64,000 bases of DNA from Cordilura impudica (Eukaryota > Arthropoda > Insecta > Diptera > Scathophagidae): NCBI GenBank assembly GCA_963682025.1, contig OY821520.1, positions 132,581,819 through 132,645,818 of the forward strand, written 5' to 3'. Within the stretch, counting starts at the first letter, position 1, and every line of letters begins with the position of its first letter. Below the pieces are notes generated by a model. That model ran no database searches. It saw nothing but the letters and a program-made list of their open reading frames with translations, and was not told the origin of the DNA. The translations under genes were made by a program, and so were the position numbers. Below, one piece after another: positions 10,960 to 22,847 of this stretch.

Positions 10960-11690
10960 CATTAATACTTACGTTGGTGTGAAATTCGGCAATTTTAAAG
11001 CCTTTTTTAAAAAATATTTTTCAAGCTTGTCGACTTCGTCGACCTTGTTTTACTCCTGATGAAGTATAGAAGTCGTCAGATAGATATTCTCCGTTCCAGA
11101 AAGCAAATTTAGTATGGCTGTAAAGACTTTATATCATATTTACCATCTTTTTTGACCTACCGATGCTATGCAGATTATATATGAAAACTTTGTCGAATAC
11201 GGCTTTGAAATCCAAAGGCGTAGAGTGTATTCCTGTTTTATAGAGTAGAGTGTATTCTTTTTTTATATGTTAGGTTGGCAATTGTTGCTAAATTATACAA
11301 ATTGTCGACAGTGGAATATCCTTCTCTAAAGCCAGCTTGGTATTCAGTTGAAGTATTGGGCTTATTAAGCCAAGATTTCTTCTTATATTAATGATACCAA
11401 TAAAAATCTTTGCTACTGTGTTCTGAAAAGACTTTCCCTGATAGTTGCTTGCTGTAATTTTGTCGCCTTTTTTGTAAATGGAAAAAATTATATTTGTTTT
11501 TCGTCTAATATTGAAGATTCAAAAATAAGGTTATAAGAATGTGTTAGTTCTTATAGGAAGGCATCAGATGTGTTTTTGGAAAATTCGTAGCTGACTGGAT
11601 CTTTTCCAGGAGCTTAGTTACACTTAGCTTTGTCCAACACATTTTTAGCTTCAATTGTATTTATTGGGTAATCTAAATTCTCATCAGTGG
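10960..11690 (-). pseudogene. Non-LTR reverse transcriptase relic
   Basis: Read on the minus strand across frameshifts, the order of RT motifs is clear: KCN-APGKDPVSYEF (11590-11640), then AGF-EGYSTVDN (about 11310-11345), then LDFKAVFDKVF (about 11190-11220), the first catalytic Asp region, then SSGVKQG (about 11040-11060). The YADD motif is not found. There are many stops. The GFR-GYST and DFKAAFD forms are typical of non-LTR RTs; the clade cannot be assigned. An INE-1-like fragment (11688-11717) with the GGTCTAGACCGACTATAA end abuts its upstream side. Confidence 0.6.
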
Positions 11691-11717
11691 TCTAGACCGA
11701 CTATAATTTCTCACTTG
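11688..11717 (+). repeat. INE-1-like 3' hairpin-end fragment
   Basis: GTGGTCTAGACCGACTATAA followed by TTTCTCACTTG matches the hairpin end of the dispersed INE-1-like family. No other part of that repeat is attached. Confidence 0.55.
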
Positions 11718-11890
11718 TTTTATTTTATTTTCTATGCCCTTATTGTATTCAGATTTACTTTTTTCACATACAAGTTTAACTTTTTTTCAATATCGGGGTA
11801 CTGCCTTATATGGATATTATGACTAAAATTAGCCCTACATTCTTTCTTTGTGGATGGATGATTATAAGATGTTATAAGCACTTATAACAA
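11718..11890. other. Short unassigned spacer
   Basis: Only AT-rich sequence is visible between the INE-1-like fragment and the Helitron. Confidence 0.3.
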
Positions 11891-12247
11891 CTAGCAGATT
11901 CCAGCGAGCGAAATTCAAGTGCAAATTTATAAACAGCTTTATTTTTCAACTCAGCCAATTCACAAACCAACACTTTTATGGTTTATTATTATTGTAAATG
12001 AAGATAACAAAATCATTAACAGACATATTAACAAATTTAATAAAACACACATAGCATATGTATAATTTTATGTATATGTTAGTAGCAATTTTCAATGCAA
12101 TTTACTCAAAATAAAGGAAAAAAATTAAAAATCTGTAAATCTGCAAAACGGCTAAAAGAAATACCTTTCAAATAATATACGTTTTTTCAAAATCGGTAGA
12201 ACAAAACATTGGTCATAAGAAATTGCCTAGCTTATTAATATTATAGA
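11891..12247 (-). mobile_element. Helitron family B, copy 2 (357 bp)
   Basis: On the minus strand it runs from TCTATAATATTAATAAGC to GGAATCTGCTAG, flanked by A on its 5' side and T on its 3' side. That fits Helitron insertion between A and T without duplication. Non-coding. The internal region matches copies at 6006, 33607 and 40180. Confidence 0.8.
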
Positions 12248-12671
12248 TAAACCAACAAACCAACTTTAATCAAAATTCAGTGGGAATCATTTTGTGGTTC
12301 ATAAAATTCAACAGGCAAGTAAAAAGGCTACGAATAGTATTTCTTAGTTTTAAGCAAGATATCATCCAAGTAAGTTTCTGCTTTTATTTCAAACCAAAAA
12401 TTTCCAAAAATTTTAAATAAATTTGATACACCAGTTTTCATCAGCTTTCGCGCGGTCGCTATTGTAAAAAATCGGTGCATGTTCAATCGAAGTCGAAATA
12501 TCGTTGTGAACTCTGTGCTGAATTTTTTTAAACTTATAATAATACATGGGTTATTCCACGAATTATATAAGCCTCTTCGGCCGCACTCTCCTTGAATTTG
12601 ATAAAATTTCATACCAATTCACTATAGGCCAAATGGAAGTTTATCTGTGCGAAATTAATAACTATTACAAA
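12248..12671. other. Unassigned
   Basis: No coding or mobile signature is recognised in this AT-rich stretch. Confidence 0.3.
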
Positions 12672-12930
12672 AACATGGTGTTCAAACCAAATCCTTGCAA
12701 AGCCCATAAGAATTCCATAAGCAAGTTTGACCCAATTTAAAAAAATGGAATTTAATCCATTAATGGCCAATAATTAACCCTTTTTCAACCATTACAAAAA
12801 CATGCATACAAAAACATGGTATTCAAACCAAAGCCTGTAACAATTCCATAAGTAAGTTTAATCCTATTTAAAAAAATGGAATTTAACTCATTAATGGCCA
12901 AAAATAAACCCTTTTTCAACCATTAAAACA
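12672..12930. repeat. Diverged tandem duplication, unit about 130 bp
   Basis: Two adjacent copies share ACATGGTRTTCAAACCAAA, ATTCCATAAG and AAAAAAATGGAATTTAA, and both end in ACCCTTTTTCAACCATTA. They are clearly alike but not identical. It may be the edge of the Transib relic that follows. Confidence 0.65.
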
Positions 12931-12979
12931 AACATAATACATTGAATTGATTTATTTTTTTTTTATTATATTATAACAT

Positions 12980-15960
12980 TTAGAAATTGCTTAAATCTAA
13001 TTCATCAATATCATCAATTTCATCAATTTTTTCGTATTGGTTTCTAAGCTGAAATTCTTCTATGAATTCGCTGCTACATAATAGCTCAATAATTTCAGGT
13101 GGAAGTGAAGAACGTTTATGCTTTCGAAAACATCTGGTTAAAAATGTTGTGGAACTTAATGCATCTGAAGTATCGACAGCCCTATTAAATATATCTTACA
13201 GGTTATTGGTGCGGCTATTTTTGCGGGCTTGATGCAACCGATCGACTTTGCATATTTTGTGTTGCGATTCAGAAGCTTATTCTCCAAGAAAACCTATAGT
13301 ACTACGCTGTTTTCTGTTACTTGTTTTGAGTGTATGAGCACTTTATGGACCGTGTTAGTCATTGGCAACCAGGGATATAGCTCCTGAAACGTTTTGCCTT
13401 TTCAAAGCAATATATTTAAAATTTATTTGAATCGATTTTGAAATGGCAGGATAGGCAAATCAAAATGATTTTGAATCGAAATATTAGATCTTTGTCAACA
13501 TCAGTTATTTCAGAAAAAATACCATGCTAAGTAAAATCTCGACGGGCAGTGTATCCGTCATATGTGAAACCAAAACCACCTACTCTGGACATGTCCACGC
13601 GAAGTCCAAGCTTTCTCCAAAAATCGTTTTGTAATTTTTCTTTTCTTTTTAAGATAGTTACTTTATCATCTCCTCATATCTGCCACTTCTGCATTTATAG
13701 CCTTAATGTAATACAAATTCGAAAAAATTTTTCCAGCAATGAAGGGTGCTAAGTCCAAACTTTAAATTTTCCTCTTTTGCACAGAATACTTAAATTTTTT
13801 AATTTGATGTGTTCATGAAGTCCTTAGGTGTAGCAGCACAATTGGGACAAGCCTGGTTTGATTTCGTTCCAATTATAATGTTCAAAACTTGTCCATTAAT
13901 TAGTATTAAAAATAATTTACGTGAAACTTCAACGATTTTTCCCTCAACAATTGATATCCGAAAGTAATCAAAGCGTCAATTTAATTTTTTAAGTCCTGTT
14001 CTCCTTTTAGAATAACTTCGTTTGTCTCCGTTACGTGTTTCAGTTCAATGGGACCATAAAACCTTACAGATTGTGGTGCGCTGTTGTTCCAAGTTGGCTT
14101 TCCCGATAAGCACATTAAACGTAAGGGAATAACTGAAGTAGCTAAAAGGGAGGCATCACAGTTTTTTGACGAACTTGGCTCATTAAATGTTTACTTAAAT
14201 TGAGCTTGACCAGTGCTACTATCAAATCCGTAGCTTAATATTAATTAGGAGCTTAAAAAATCTTTCTCCTCCGCTTCCACTACAGCTTGAACTACATCTT
14301 TTTGCATTTCAGCAATTCCTTCAGCCGTATGAAGTAAACTAGATTGCAAAGAAACTTTAGCAAGGGTCTCATTTGCTGTTATACCCTGAGGTCGGCATTT
14401 TAATTTTGTGGCTGTAATTTTATTATAGTGTGGATAAATATTACAGTTCCTTGATTTGCTTTCGTGGCGTATTGCATTATATTGTTCTTTTTAAAAATTT
14501 TATTCAAGAAGGAAAGCTAAAGCCTCATCCGCAGAAAGTGGAGTTGGATTTTTGGTATCTTGATTACACATTTCCGCATTGTTGATCACCTTTTTATACC
14601 CTATACCACTATGTGGTTTGGGTATAATGACTTTGTGCTGCTGTTTGTAACTACCAAAAATATTAGACCTACACCTATCTTTTATTATACCGATCGAATC
14701 AGAATCACTATCTGATTCGATTTAACGATGTCCGTCCGTCCGTCCGTCCGTATGTGTGTCCATGTAAAGCTTGTAATTAAACTGCAGGTCACAAATATGA
14801 ATATATTTTGACGAAATTTGGTATTTAAGCTTCTGCCGGCCAAAGGATGAATGCTATTGGAATTGGTGGGAAGCGGTCCATGTTCAGATCTAGCCCCAAT
14901 ACAAATGACCCCTATGAAATCGACATAAATTGCCATAGATCCAAATTGTCACATAGATCTTATTCAAATTGGGTTTGTATGCGTTTATTACATCCATTAA
15001 TGAGTAGTCTAAAAATGATCCCTATGGGAAAACTTTTATTCATAGGCCCCATGTAGAGCTGCTTCCCGATCTTCATTTAAATCTATCAAAAAACAAAAAT
15101 ATTGCACTGATTCTTCTCAAATTTTGTTTGCATATATTTTTGCAAAGTACAAGAGACTTTACCAAACATGATCAGGATCGGTCCATTTTTGGACCTAGTC
15201 CCCATATAGATATAGTATCCGATATGAACTTTTTCATATCTGCAGCCAAAAAAATTAAAAAAATCCCACTCAAATGTGTTTTATGCTTATTTCCTACATT
15301 GAGTTAGTTGGGCCGAAGAGATAGAGTCTCTAAACACATGGTATATTGTATCGTATAGTCGGTCTAGACTGACTATAATTTTCTTACTTGTTTACGATAC
15401 GATGTTGCTGCTGCATGAACGAGAAGGTTAGTATCAGTTTTCTCAGTTGAAAGATATGCGGATTCCCTTCTCTTTCCAAATTCTGATTTTGCGCTGTATG
15501 GGATAGCTGGACGTCCAACACTCGTAGAAGAAGGTTTTTTTTTAAATATCACTTACCATAAAATTTATTTCAGAATTTAACCACATAAAAGACATTTGTC
15601 TTTCTAAGACTTTTTTCCTACTTCTGAGCCAATTTTAGGCAAAAAAATTTATTGTTTGCTTTATATTTTTATCCATTTCATCCGAAATAGTATTAGGTTT
15701 GATTTTGTCAACAACGTGTTTGAAAACTGCATCAAATTTGTCTTTCTTATTGCATTCTCTTCGCCATATTTCAAACAGATCGGTTTTTTCTTTTCTTTTT
15801 TGATACAGAGGTTACCTACAAGAAAAGGCAAAACTCATAAAGCGCAAATAATCGTAAGTTGCCACAAACCAAAATTAACTCATTACATTATATTTAATTT
15901 GAAAGAGGTCAGATGGGGTCAAAGTTTTTAAACTCTTACGGAATGTAAAAGTTTAAAAAA
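12980..15960 (-). pseudogene. Transib transposase relic, copy A (split by an INE-1-like repeat)
   Basis: Minus-strand translation, joined across frameshifts, gives the Transib order: KPSSTSVGRPA (about 15500-15540), LSADEALAFLLE (14520-14560), GFDSSTGQAQFK near 14200 (equivalent to WGCDG-SGQ with the first catalytic Asp), SVIPLRLMCLSG and FYGPIEL near 14060-14130, GYTARRDF and FRFKIILICLSC near 13450-13560, and the C-terminus ending LDLSNF at 12980. Transib enzymes are DDE transposases related to RAG1. An INE-1-like repeat (14595-15390) interrupts it. Terminal repeats were not found. Stops and indels are frequent; this is the most decayed of three Transib copies. Confidence 0.75.
14595..15390 (+). 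mobile_element. INE-1-like repeat, copy 3 (near full length)
   Basis: It starts TATACCCTATACCACTATG and ends with the GTCGGTCTAGACTGAC hairpin (one mismatch) plus TATAATTTTCTTACTTG. A GTCCGTCCGTCC block lies near 14735. It sits inside the antisense Transib relic, whose reading can be followed on both sides, so it inserted after the Transib. Confidence 0.7.
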
Positions 15961-17994
15961 AATTCAACCCTTTTAAGCTAATGTTGTCTAATGAGTTCTT
16001 TTCAAATATATCGACATAAATATAAAGCAGTTATAATAAAAAACATTAGTACACTTACCTATCTCTTTATTTTCAATTTAAATTAATAAATTATAATAAA
16101 CACGAATCGAGAAATACAAACTTAAAGTTGACCTTGCACTATTGAACACTCTAGCACTTTTGTAGAAAAAATTGCATTGATTGACTTTGACGTACAAATT
16201 TGTAACGATGCTTGTTTACCGCACACGTCGTTGTTTTGAAGCATTTCCAATTAAAAAAAAACAACAACAACAATGGTAAAACGGCACTTTGATTCTTATC
16301 AATTTAGCCCAGATAAAGCTGTCATTTGACCTGATGTGAAATTGGTAGATTTTCTACCACACTTAGTTAAGTAATATTTAAAATTTTGGACTTTTTTCTC
16401 TAACAGTTCAGGGAATTTTGCGGTACGAAAAGTAAAAATTAAAAAAAAACTGAAGGAGCGTTCTAGAATAATTGTGCTTATCTTCAAATCTAATTATAAT
16501 CAAGGTCTTAGTTAAAAGATATTAAGTCACACTTTATACTGATATTTCCGTCATCTTATTTGCATAAGGCCAAAGGTCATTATCACATGATTAGAATACT
16601 GGGATCGTTAAAAAGTTATATTATTACAATTTTGTCCAAAAAAATATATGTTATTCCTTATTGTTTTTCCACACTTGTGGTAAATGTAATTGTGAGTTTT
16701 GTTTGTTGCTGATGCCTTTGAGTGTCAGCAAAAACAATTTTTTTTTTAATTTTAAAAATATCACTTTTTGTTATATACTCTCACAAACTAAAGCTTATAT
16801 GATTACGAAATTTGACCTTGCCAAACAAAATAAATCCATTTGTCATATTAAATGCGATTTTAATAACTTCGATATTACTAAAGGTAATCAATCTACTCTT
16901 AACGATAGTCATTAGAATTTTGACTCAGTTTTGTAGGTATAGAATGATTATTCACTTTTGGGGCTGTCACATTTCGGGACTCCAATATTGCGAATATTTC
17001 TTATTGGAGTAAGGTACAACATTTGTAACGATTTATGATGAATTCTGAGGATTTATGGCCGAATTTTTAGTTGCTTATAAATATAAGATCGCATATATCA
17101 TGTTCTTACTAATCCAGACGTTCACTTAGTTAATCATAAATTTTAAAGAGGCCATGATAATATACAATTTTTTTCATAGCCTCAACTCCTTAACAACAGA
17201 ATAACTTACTCTGAATTATTTTACAATACTAATTATACTCGCTTTACTGGAAATATTTTACCAGCAATAAAACTGATTTATTCTTGTACCCAAACACATA
17301 TAATGACAATTGTTGTCAATTTTAAATCCAAATAATAATAAGCTCAACTCAACTCGTACCCTATAAGCACACTTACATTTATCTCTTAATATTTATTATC
17401 TTTCCATTGCCAGTTCAGTTTGTAGATATTAAATGACCTTAGTCATTAATTGTCAACATTGACAAACTTGTCAATTATGCAGCATATTGCCGCCAGTAAA
17501 ATTGCATAGTTTTGCAATTTCCTCTCAAGTTCATTTAAACTACTGAATCTGTTGTGACCTGTAGTGGCAATTGTATGAAACATCTAAATGGAGTATTCCT
17601 TTATAGGTACAGTGTTGGATCAAGTAAAAATTGCTGAGGTTATTATATTATAATAGTATGTATGAAAATTTTAATGAAATAAAGTTAATTTTGACTAAAC
17701 ACTAAAGAACCATTCTAAATGAATATTAGATATCTAGAGATATTGGAAACAGCGGCAACATTAACGAAAAGAAGATGTAACTGACATTGCAAGGTACTTA
17801 TATTTTAAAAATATTTTAAAATAATAAATCTATATTTTTTTAAAAAGAGTTTCTAATTAGAGTACTCATACTGTTCTTGAAAATTGTAAACAACAAACAT
17901 TGTAAATCATCTTACACTTTGTAATTAGTAAATAGTTTTACACTTACAAGTACTTGAAATTTTTTTCCCCCTAAACCACTTTCTGTTCAGGAAT
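15961..17994. other. Unassigned, about 2 kb
   Basis: No gene or element border is supported. A short frame at 16661-16915 has a few Cys codons near its start but no recognised domain. A TGACAA/TTGTCA hairpin lies near 17310. Confidence 0.35.
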
Positions 17995-18150
17995 AATGAG
18001 TTGGTGCTGATGTTTGCACTGTCAATAATACTTGACCTAAAACCATTGCACCAATTGACTGAGCATCTGAGAGCCTGCCCATACGAGCGCCCATATGTAT
18101 ATATTTTAGGGCATAACTCTTGAACATTTTAGGAAAATATCAAATCGGTC
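17995..18150 (+). repeat. INE-1-like fragment
   Basis: GTTGGTGCTGATGTTTGCAC and the following TTGACCTAAAACC match the 5' interior of the INE-1-like family. Both ends are missing. Confidence 0.45.
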
Positions 18151-18329
18151 CTATGCAGACCGTATAGAGCCTGAAAAGCTATGGTGGTCTCCCCCTTTCG
18201 CTGCCTTTGACAAAATTTTCCTCAAAAACCTTGTTGAAGTTTGGTATATAAACATTTTTTAATCACCATTTAAAAGTTTTTATAATTTTGTTATATAATA
18301 TAAACCTAGAGTAATAATTTATAATATAA

Positions 18330-19490
18330 ACCTAGAATAATGACAAAATATGTTGACGATATCTTCGCTATTGTTAAAACTGATGCGGTGAATGATACTC
18401 TCACGATTTTAAACACATACAACAGGCATATTCAATTCATCAAAGAAGAAGAAAATAATAATTCACCCCCTTACCTTGATTCGGTGGTCAAAAGATATGG
18501 AAACGTATTAAAACTAGATTGGTGCCAAAAACCTACTTCATCGGGTAGATTAATTAACTTTTTTCAAAACACCCAAGGCGAATTATAACAAATACAGCGA
18601 CCAATTTTATCCATAGAGTCTTAGATATTAGTGCTGATATTTTTCACAAACAAAACACACAAAATTATTAACACATTGATGAAAAATGAGTTTCCACGCA
18701 AAACCATTACCGATTTGATTAAACATGTTAGATCTACGAACACTACACAAAATGTAAAGGAAAAGCCACAGAAAATATACAAACCACTAACTTACATACC
18801 TGGCCTCTCAGAAAGAATCCGAAACACCGACATATATGACAAGAACAAATATGAACTGGCAATGAAAACACACAACTCTGTCAATAAATTGTTCAGCCAA
18901 ACAAAAGACAAATTACCAAATGGTGATAAATCAAACGCAATTTACAAAATAGATTGTAATGGAGACGGGGCCAACGTATGTATTAAATCATATGTTGGTA
19001 TCACAAAGACAAAATTAAAAAACAGAATATCATCACATAAATCTGACCGCAAAGCTGTTGAAAAACCCGTAGAACAAAAAACGGCACTCGCGGCTCACTG
19101 TACAATCACAGGTAATAAACCAGATTTTGATAACGTCAGAATTTTACAAGAAGAAAATAATTACAAGAAGAGATTTACATTGGAACTTCCCTTTTAAAAA
19201 ACGTCTCAATTATAAGTCGGATATTGAGAACTGTTGTGGTCATCTATACCGACATACGATTAACAAACACAAACGACCAGAAACAATTAGTTGACAAATA
19301 CTCTCCGAAAAGTAAAGTGGTCCTCAACTCAACGTTTGAGTTTTTTAAAACGTAAAGAATGTAACATTGTTATTAATTTTTACTTCTTATTGTGTAATTT
19401 TAAAAATTGTTAATTTCTTGTTAGATCCTTGATAATGGTTGACGATGTCAACCGAAATATTGGAAAAAAATAAGAATAAGTAAATAAATT
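18330..19490 (+). mobile_element. Penelope-like element, 3' portion
   Basis: The 3' end of an RT is followed by a GIY-YIG nuclease domain and a short 3' region with GACGATGTCAACCGAAATATTG. Penelope-like elements are known for this RT plus GIY-YIG combination. The 5' part of the RT is missing. AT-rich sequence after about 19450 marks the likely end. Confidence 0.85.
18340..19197 (+). pseudogene. Penelope RT C-terminus with GIY-YIG endonuclease
   Basis: The first piece (18340-18588) starts TKYVDDIFAIV, the RT catalytic motif in the YVDD form usual for Penelope. A stop at 18586-18588 and a frame change follow; the bridge FIHRVLDISADIFHKQN is read in another frame, and the original frame resumes by about 18655. 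The second piece (18631-19197, 188 codons) has the nuclease motifs IYKI (residues 104-107), YVG (121-123), Arg132 and His136. The nuclease nicks target DNA to prime reverse transcription. The two frame changes make this copy inactive, though the nuclease half is uninterrupted. Confidence 0.85.
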
Positions 19491-20146
19491 AAAAATATAA
19501 ATAAATTGTTTTTAATTTGAATTTATTAGAAGACCTTAAGCCAAGCTATAAATTAACCAAAATGTACTACACAGGTCGACAATACAAAACCTCCTACAAT
19601 TTTAAATAATTTAATTAAAATAAATTTATTATTCGCAAAAGATGAATTAATTTAAAATATAATTTAAAAAGGAAAAATTGCAAAAAGTTTTATTTTAATT
19701 TCTTTGTATTTACATTTATTTTCATTTTTAAAATTGCCTTTTAGAAAAATGAAACATGCATCCGAAAATACTCGGAAATGTAGAGTCAAAATAAGAATGG
19801 ATCTGAAGATATAACATCAAAATTGAAAAATATTACAAATGCCAAAAAGAAATTATGTTAACTGAACCGAATTCCAAAAGAAAACAAATTTATTGGAAGA
19901 TAACATGCATTATATGACACAATTAAATCTAAAAAAAGAGATATGAAATTATGTAAGAAGAGTTATGTAAGAAGATGATTTATGGAATAAAATGAAAATT
20001 TCGAAAATTTTAATAAATTCAATAAGGATAAAGGCAAAAGGGCTGACTTTGCTTTATGAGTAAATGCAGGTTTGAAACAAGGAACTCTTTCCGATTTACA
20101 AATAATGTCAATGTTCTACGATGATGAAGTTCGATCTGATGATGAT
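19491..20146. other. Unassigned AT-rich stretch
   Basis: No gene seen. CACAGGTCGACAA at about 19571 resembles the tip of the family D copy at 34677, but no partner end was found. Confidence 0.3.
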
Positions 20147-20264
20147 TGTGGAGATCTGGCAACGGTGTCGATTGAACTAAATAGTTATTTTGTAATAGTA
20201 GCACTGAATAGATGGGCAAATTGGAAAAGTTTTGTATATCTATATTTGTCAAAAATACAATAAA
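20147..20264 (+). repeat. 5' LTR of the Gypsy-type element
   Basis: It matches 21088-21216 closely, with a short gap around 20215. A poly(A) run and TCTTGGTAGCTGAGTGCG follow; the latter is where a primer-binding site would lie, but the tRNA is not identified. Confidence 0.7.
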
Positions 20265-20439
20265 GAAAAAAAAAAAAAATCTTGGTAGCTGAGTGCGTAG
20301 CGCGCTTGCTCTTGAACTCCATATCCCATCCTCGTGTCACATTAAATTCTGATAATTGGGAGAAGACATTAAATTGCAGATAAGACGAGACTCAAAGCAT
20401 TAAATTTTGTTAAGTGTAACAAATGGCTTCGCGCATTTT

Positions 20440-21050
20440 TCATATATCTTGAAGCGGAAGAAATTACAAACGCAAAGAAGAGGAAATATAAATTGCCGTA
20501 TTTGGTGGTAAGCAACTCCAGGAATTTCTGTATAGTATTCATGGGGGGCTTGTGGAATCCGGAAGGGGAGTGGATGCATACAAAACTCTTGTTGAGAAGA
20601 TCAAGAAGCAGCTATCCTATTTTAATGCAAAGCGTCGCACCCGATTACTAGCTGACGCAAGTTCGGTAGTTCTAGGAACTGTTCTGTTGCAATTTGATGA
20701 AAATTATCCCCAAGCGATATCGTTTGCATGTAAAGGCCTGTTTGAGACCGAAAGAAGGTATTCGCAAACGGAGGAAGACAGAAGGCAGACGAAAATCAAA
20801 AGGCAAAAGACAACAATAGAAAAGTTGGAGACAAAGTATTACTGTAGAATGTTATTTCCTCTAACAAACTCACACCGACATATGGGGCAGAAGAATTTGA
20901 GGTAATCGAGAGGTAATCACTGTCCGCGCGGATGATAAAGTTTACAGGCGTAACATCAGTCATTTGAAGAAATTGGTAACAACATCAGAACCTCGCGACG
21001 ATTCTGAAAAATTTAATACTTTGGCAGAGCCGGTGGATTAACATATCCAA
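20440..21050 (+). pseudogene. Gag / RNase H / integrase-tail remnant of the Gypsy-type element
   Basis: Three blocks normally far apart are joined. A gag-like piece (about 20490-20610) with FGGKQLQEFLYSI runs in frame into a Gypsy RNase H segment (LLADASSVVLGTVLLQF, ISFACKGL, ETERRYSQTE; 20646-20780). After a break comes KVYRRNISHLKK (about 20938-20975), which resembles the integrase C-terminal region. The 117-codon frame 20552-20905 covers the gag to RNase H fusion. Protease, RT palm and the integrase core are absent. This is a deletion product that could only move with outside help. Confidence 0.75.
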
Positions 21051-21087
21051 CCTGTAGTTGACGCTGAAGTTAAAAATATTGGAGGGA

Positions 21088-21216
21088 TGTGGAGATCTGG
21101 CAACGGTGTCGATTGAACTAAATAGTTATTTTGTAATAGTAGCACTGAACAGATGTGTCATTGGCAAATTGGAAAAGTTTTGTATATATGTATATATTTG
21201 TCGAAAATACAATAAA
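21088..21216 (+). repeat. 3' LTR of the Gypsy-type element
   Basis: It begins directly after the GGAGGGA purine tract and repeats the 5' LTR with small differences. Confidence 0.7.
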
Positions 21217-21471
21217 ATTATTGTTTAATTCGTTATGATATTTGCTGATTTATTGAGTTATTACAATGGTGATAAGATTCAATGAAAAGAAGCCATCAAT
21301 AAATCATGCCGTTAATAAAGTTAAAGCGAGTACAAAAAGGCAGGCGAAATATATAAAGAGCTGGCAGATTCAGTTGTGAAAATTGCAACTTCATCACAAC
21401 CAGGCTGCGACTAATACTGATAAACAATGGAAGAAATGTTTAAAAAACGTAAAATAAAAAAATTTTTTTCC

Positions 21472-21870
21472 CTATAACACTATGTGGTTTGGGTATAATG
21501 ACTTTATGCTGCTGTTTGTAAATACCAAAATTAATTGACCTAGACCCATCTTTTATTATACCGATTGACACAGAATCACTCTCTGAGCCAATATAGCGAT
21601 GTCCGTCCGTCCGTCCCCTATGAAATCGACATAAATTGCCATAAGATCCAAATTATCATATAGATCTCAGACAAATTGGGTTCGTATGTGTTTATTATAT
21701 CCATTGATCAGTTTATCCCTATAGGAAAATTTTTAGTCATAGGCCCCATATAGAGCTGTTTCCCGATCTTCACTTAAATCTATTAAAAAAAAAATGTTGC
21801 ACAGATTTTTCTCAAATTTGATTTGTATATATTTTTCAAAATATAAGTGACTTTCCCAAATACCCGATAT
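21472..21870 (+). mobile_element. INE-1-like repeat, copy 4 (truncated)
   Basis: It starts CCCTATAACACTATGTGG and includes the GTCCGTCCGTCC block near 21600 and the CCCGATCTTCACTTAAATC segment. The hairpin end is missing; it breaks off at about 21870 near a fragment of Helitron family B. Confidence 0.65.
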
Positions 21871-21892
21871 ATACTTCTTTATAGTGCTGTGT

Positions 21893-22175
21893 TTATAAAT
21901 GCAAAAAAATTTTGATTATTATCCTCTTGGAAGTCATAGGGTGAAAATATTCAAAAAAGGGGAACAATGGGGAAAAATTCTCACACTATGACCTGAAAGA
22001 AGTTAATGGCTGGAACTTTTTGTGATTTACGAGGGCTCGACTTTGAGACCTTTCGATTGATGTATAAGATAAGGTTGCTCTTAACTCAGAATATATAAAT
22101 AAATACACTTTTCGAAAAGAGGGCAAAAAAAGTGCGACATTTTTTGTCAGAAAAGAAAACGGCATAAGTTCATTT
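21893..22175 (+). mobile_element. Helitron family B, internal fragment
   Basis: Matches 6560-6765 of the longest copy: TCCTCTTGGAAGTCATAGGG, TATGACCTGAAAGAAGTTAA and CTCGACTTTGAGACCTTTCG. An extra segment lies near 22065-22110. Neither terminus is present. Confidence 0.6.
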
Positions 22176-22847
22176 CGTTCATTTCAATGAGGAAAAATGT
22201 CGACCTAAAAACACTTTCGATATTTTATATGAAAGTAGAGTGTCATATAATCACATATGAAACCTACTGTACGATAGATTTAAGTCCAAAGAAGCAAAGT
22301 TTCCTAACAAAATCTTATTTTGGTAGGAAATCGTGGGATTGTCTCTCAAAAACGGTACTAAAAACTTGGATCTTTACTTCCAGGAGTGCTAGAAAAGAGG
22401 TAAGTTACATCGTTACGAAGGAACAATATATCCATCTTTCATAGGCCTGACATTCCTTATGTCAGTTTAGTGTATCGGCTATTTGGTAGCACGAAAGGAC
22501 TAATTTAACAAGAATTTTCCTGAAAATATCATAAATTCCCTAATGAAGTGAACTATGGCCGAAATAAAATAAATTATTTGCATTTAAAAATTAATTCATG
22601 CAAATAATCTCTTAAAATGGTTTGCTGCTGTCCACAAACTCGATGCTATGCCACTCAGATTTTGGTTTTAGTTATTTTCTATGACCTAAGTATAGTTTAA
22701 TCTATGATCCTTTCTGGACATAGGGTAATGTATGTTCAGTCTATATAAATTGTGACTTATATACTCCTTCTTAGTTTGAAGTTTTCTAGAATGAAATATT
22801 CCATTTAACTTTGAAGAATTTCAATAGAATAAGTAATAATCAATTAA
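22176..22847. other. Unassigned
   Basis: An 85-codon frame (22187-22444) shows no recognisable domain and is not supported as a gene. No repeat border seen. Confidence 0.3.

Larger units (their letters stand above)
20147..21216 (+). mobile_element. Gypsy-type LTR element, internally deleted
   Basis: Two direct repeats of about 118 and 129 bp (20147-20264 and 21088-21216), both starting TGTGGAGATCTGG and ending near AATACAATAAA, flank about 820 bp of internal sequence. A purine tract GGAGGGA (21081-21087) lies immediately before the second repeat, where a polypurine tract is expected. No target duplication could be identified. The length is far below the usual 5-8 kb, so most of pol is gone. 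Confidence 0.75.

Noticed and set aside
16661..16915. 84-codon frame with early Cys codons (HTCGKCNCEFC) as a small zinc protein.
   Set aside because: No second half of a finger, AT-biased Phe/Asn-rich remainder, no neighbouring support.
16740..17000. Possible distant repeat of 38700-38960.
   Set aside because: Only scattered short matches such as CACTTTTGG; too weak by eye to claim homology.
19571..19583. CACAGGTCGACAA as the end of another family D copy.
   Set aside because: No preceding TTA and no matching right end within reach.
20281..20330. tRNA-like segment GGTAGCTGAGTGCGTAGCG with an A-box look.
   Set aside because: No acceptor stem, anticodon arm or proper B box can be folded by eye; it lies just after the LTR where a primer site or leader is expected.
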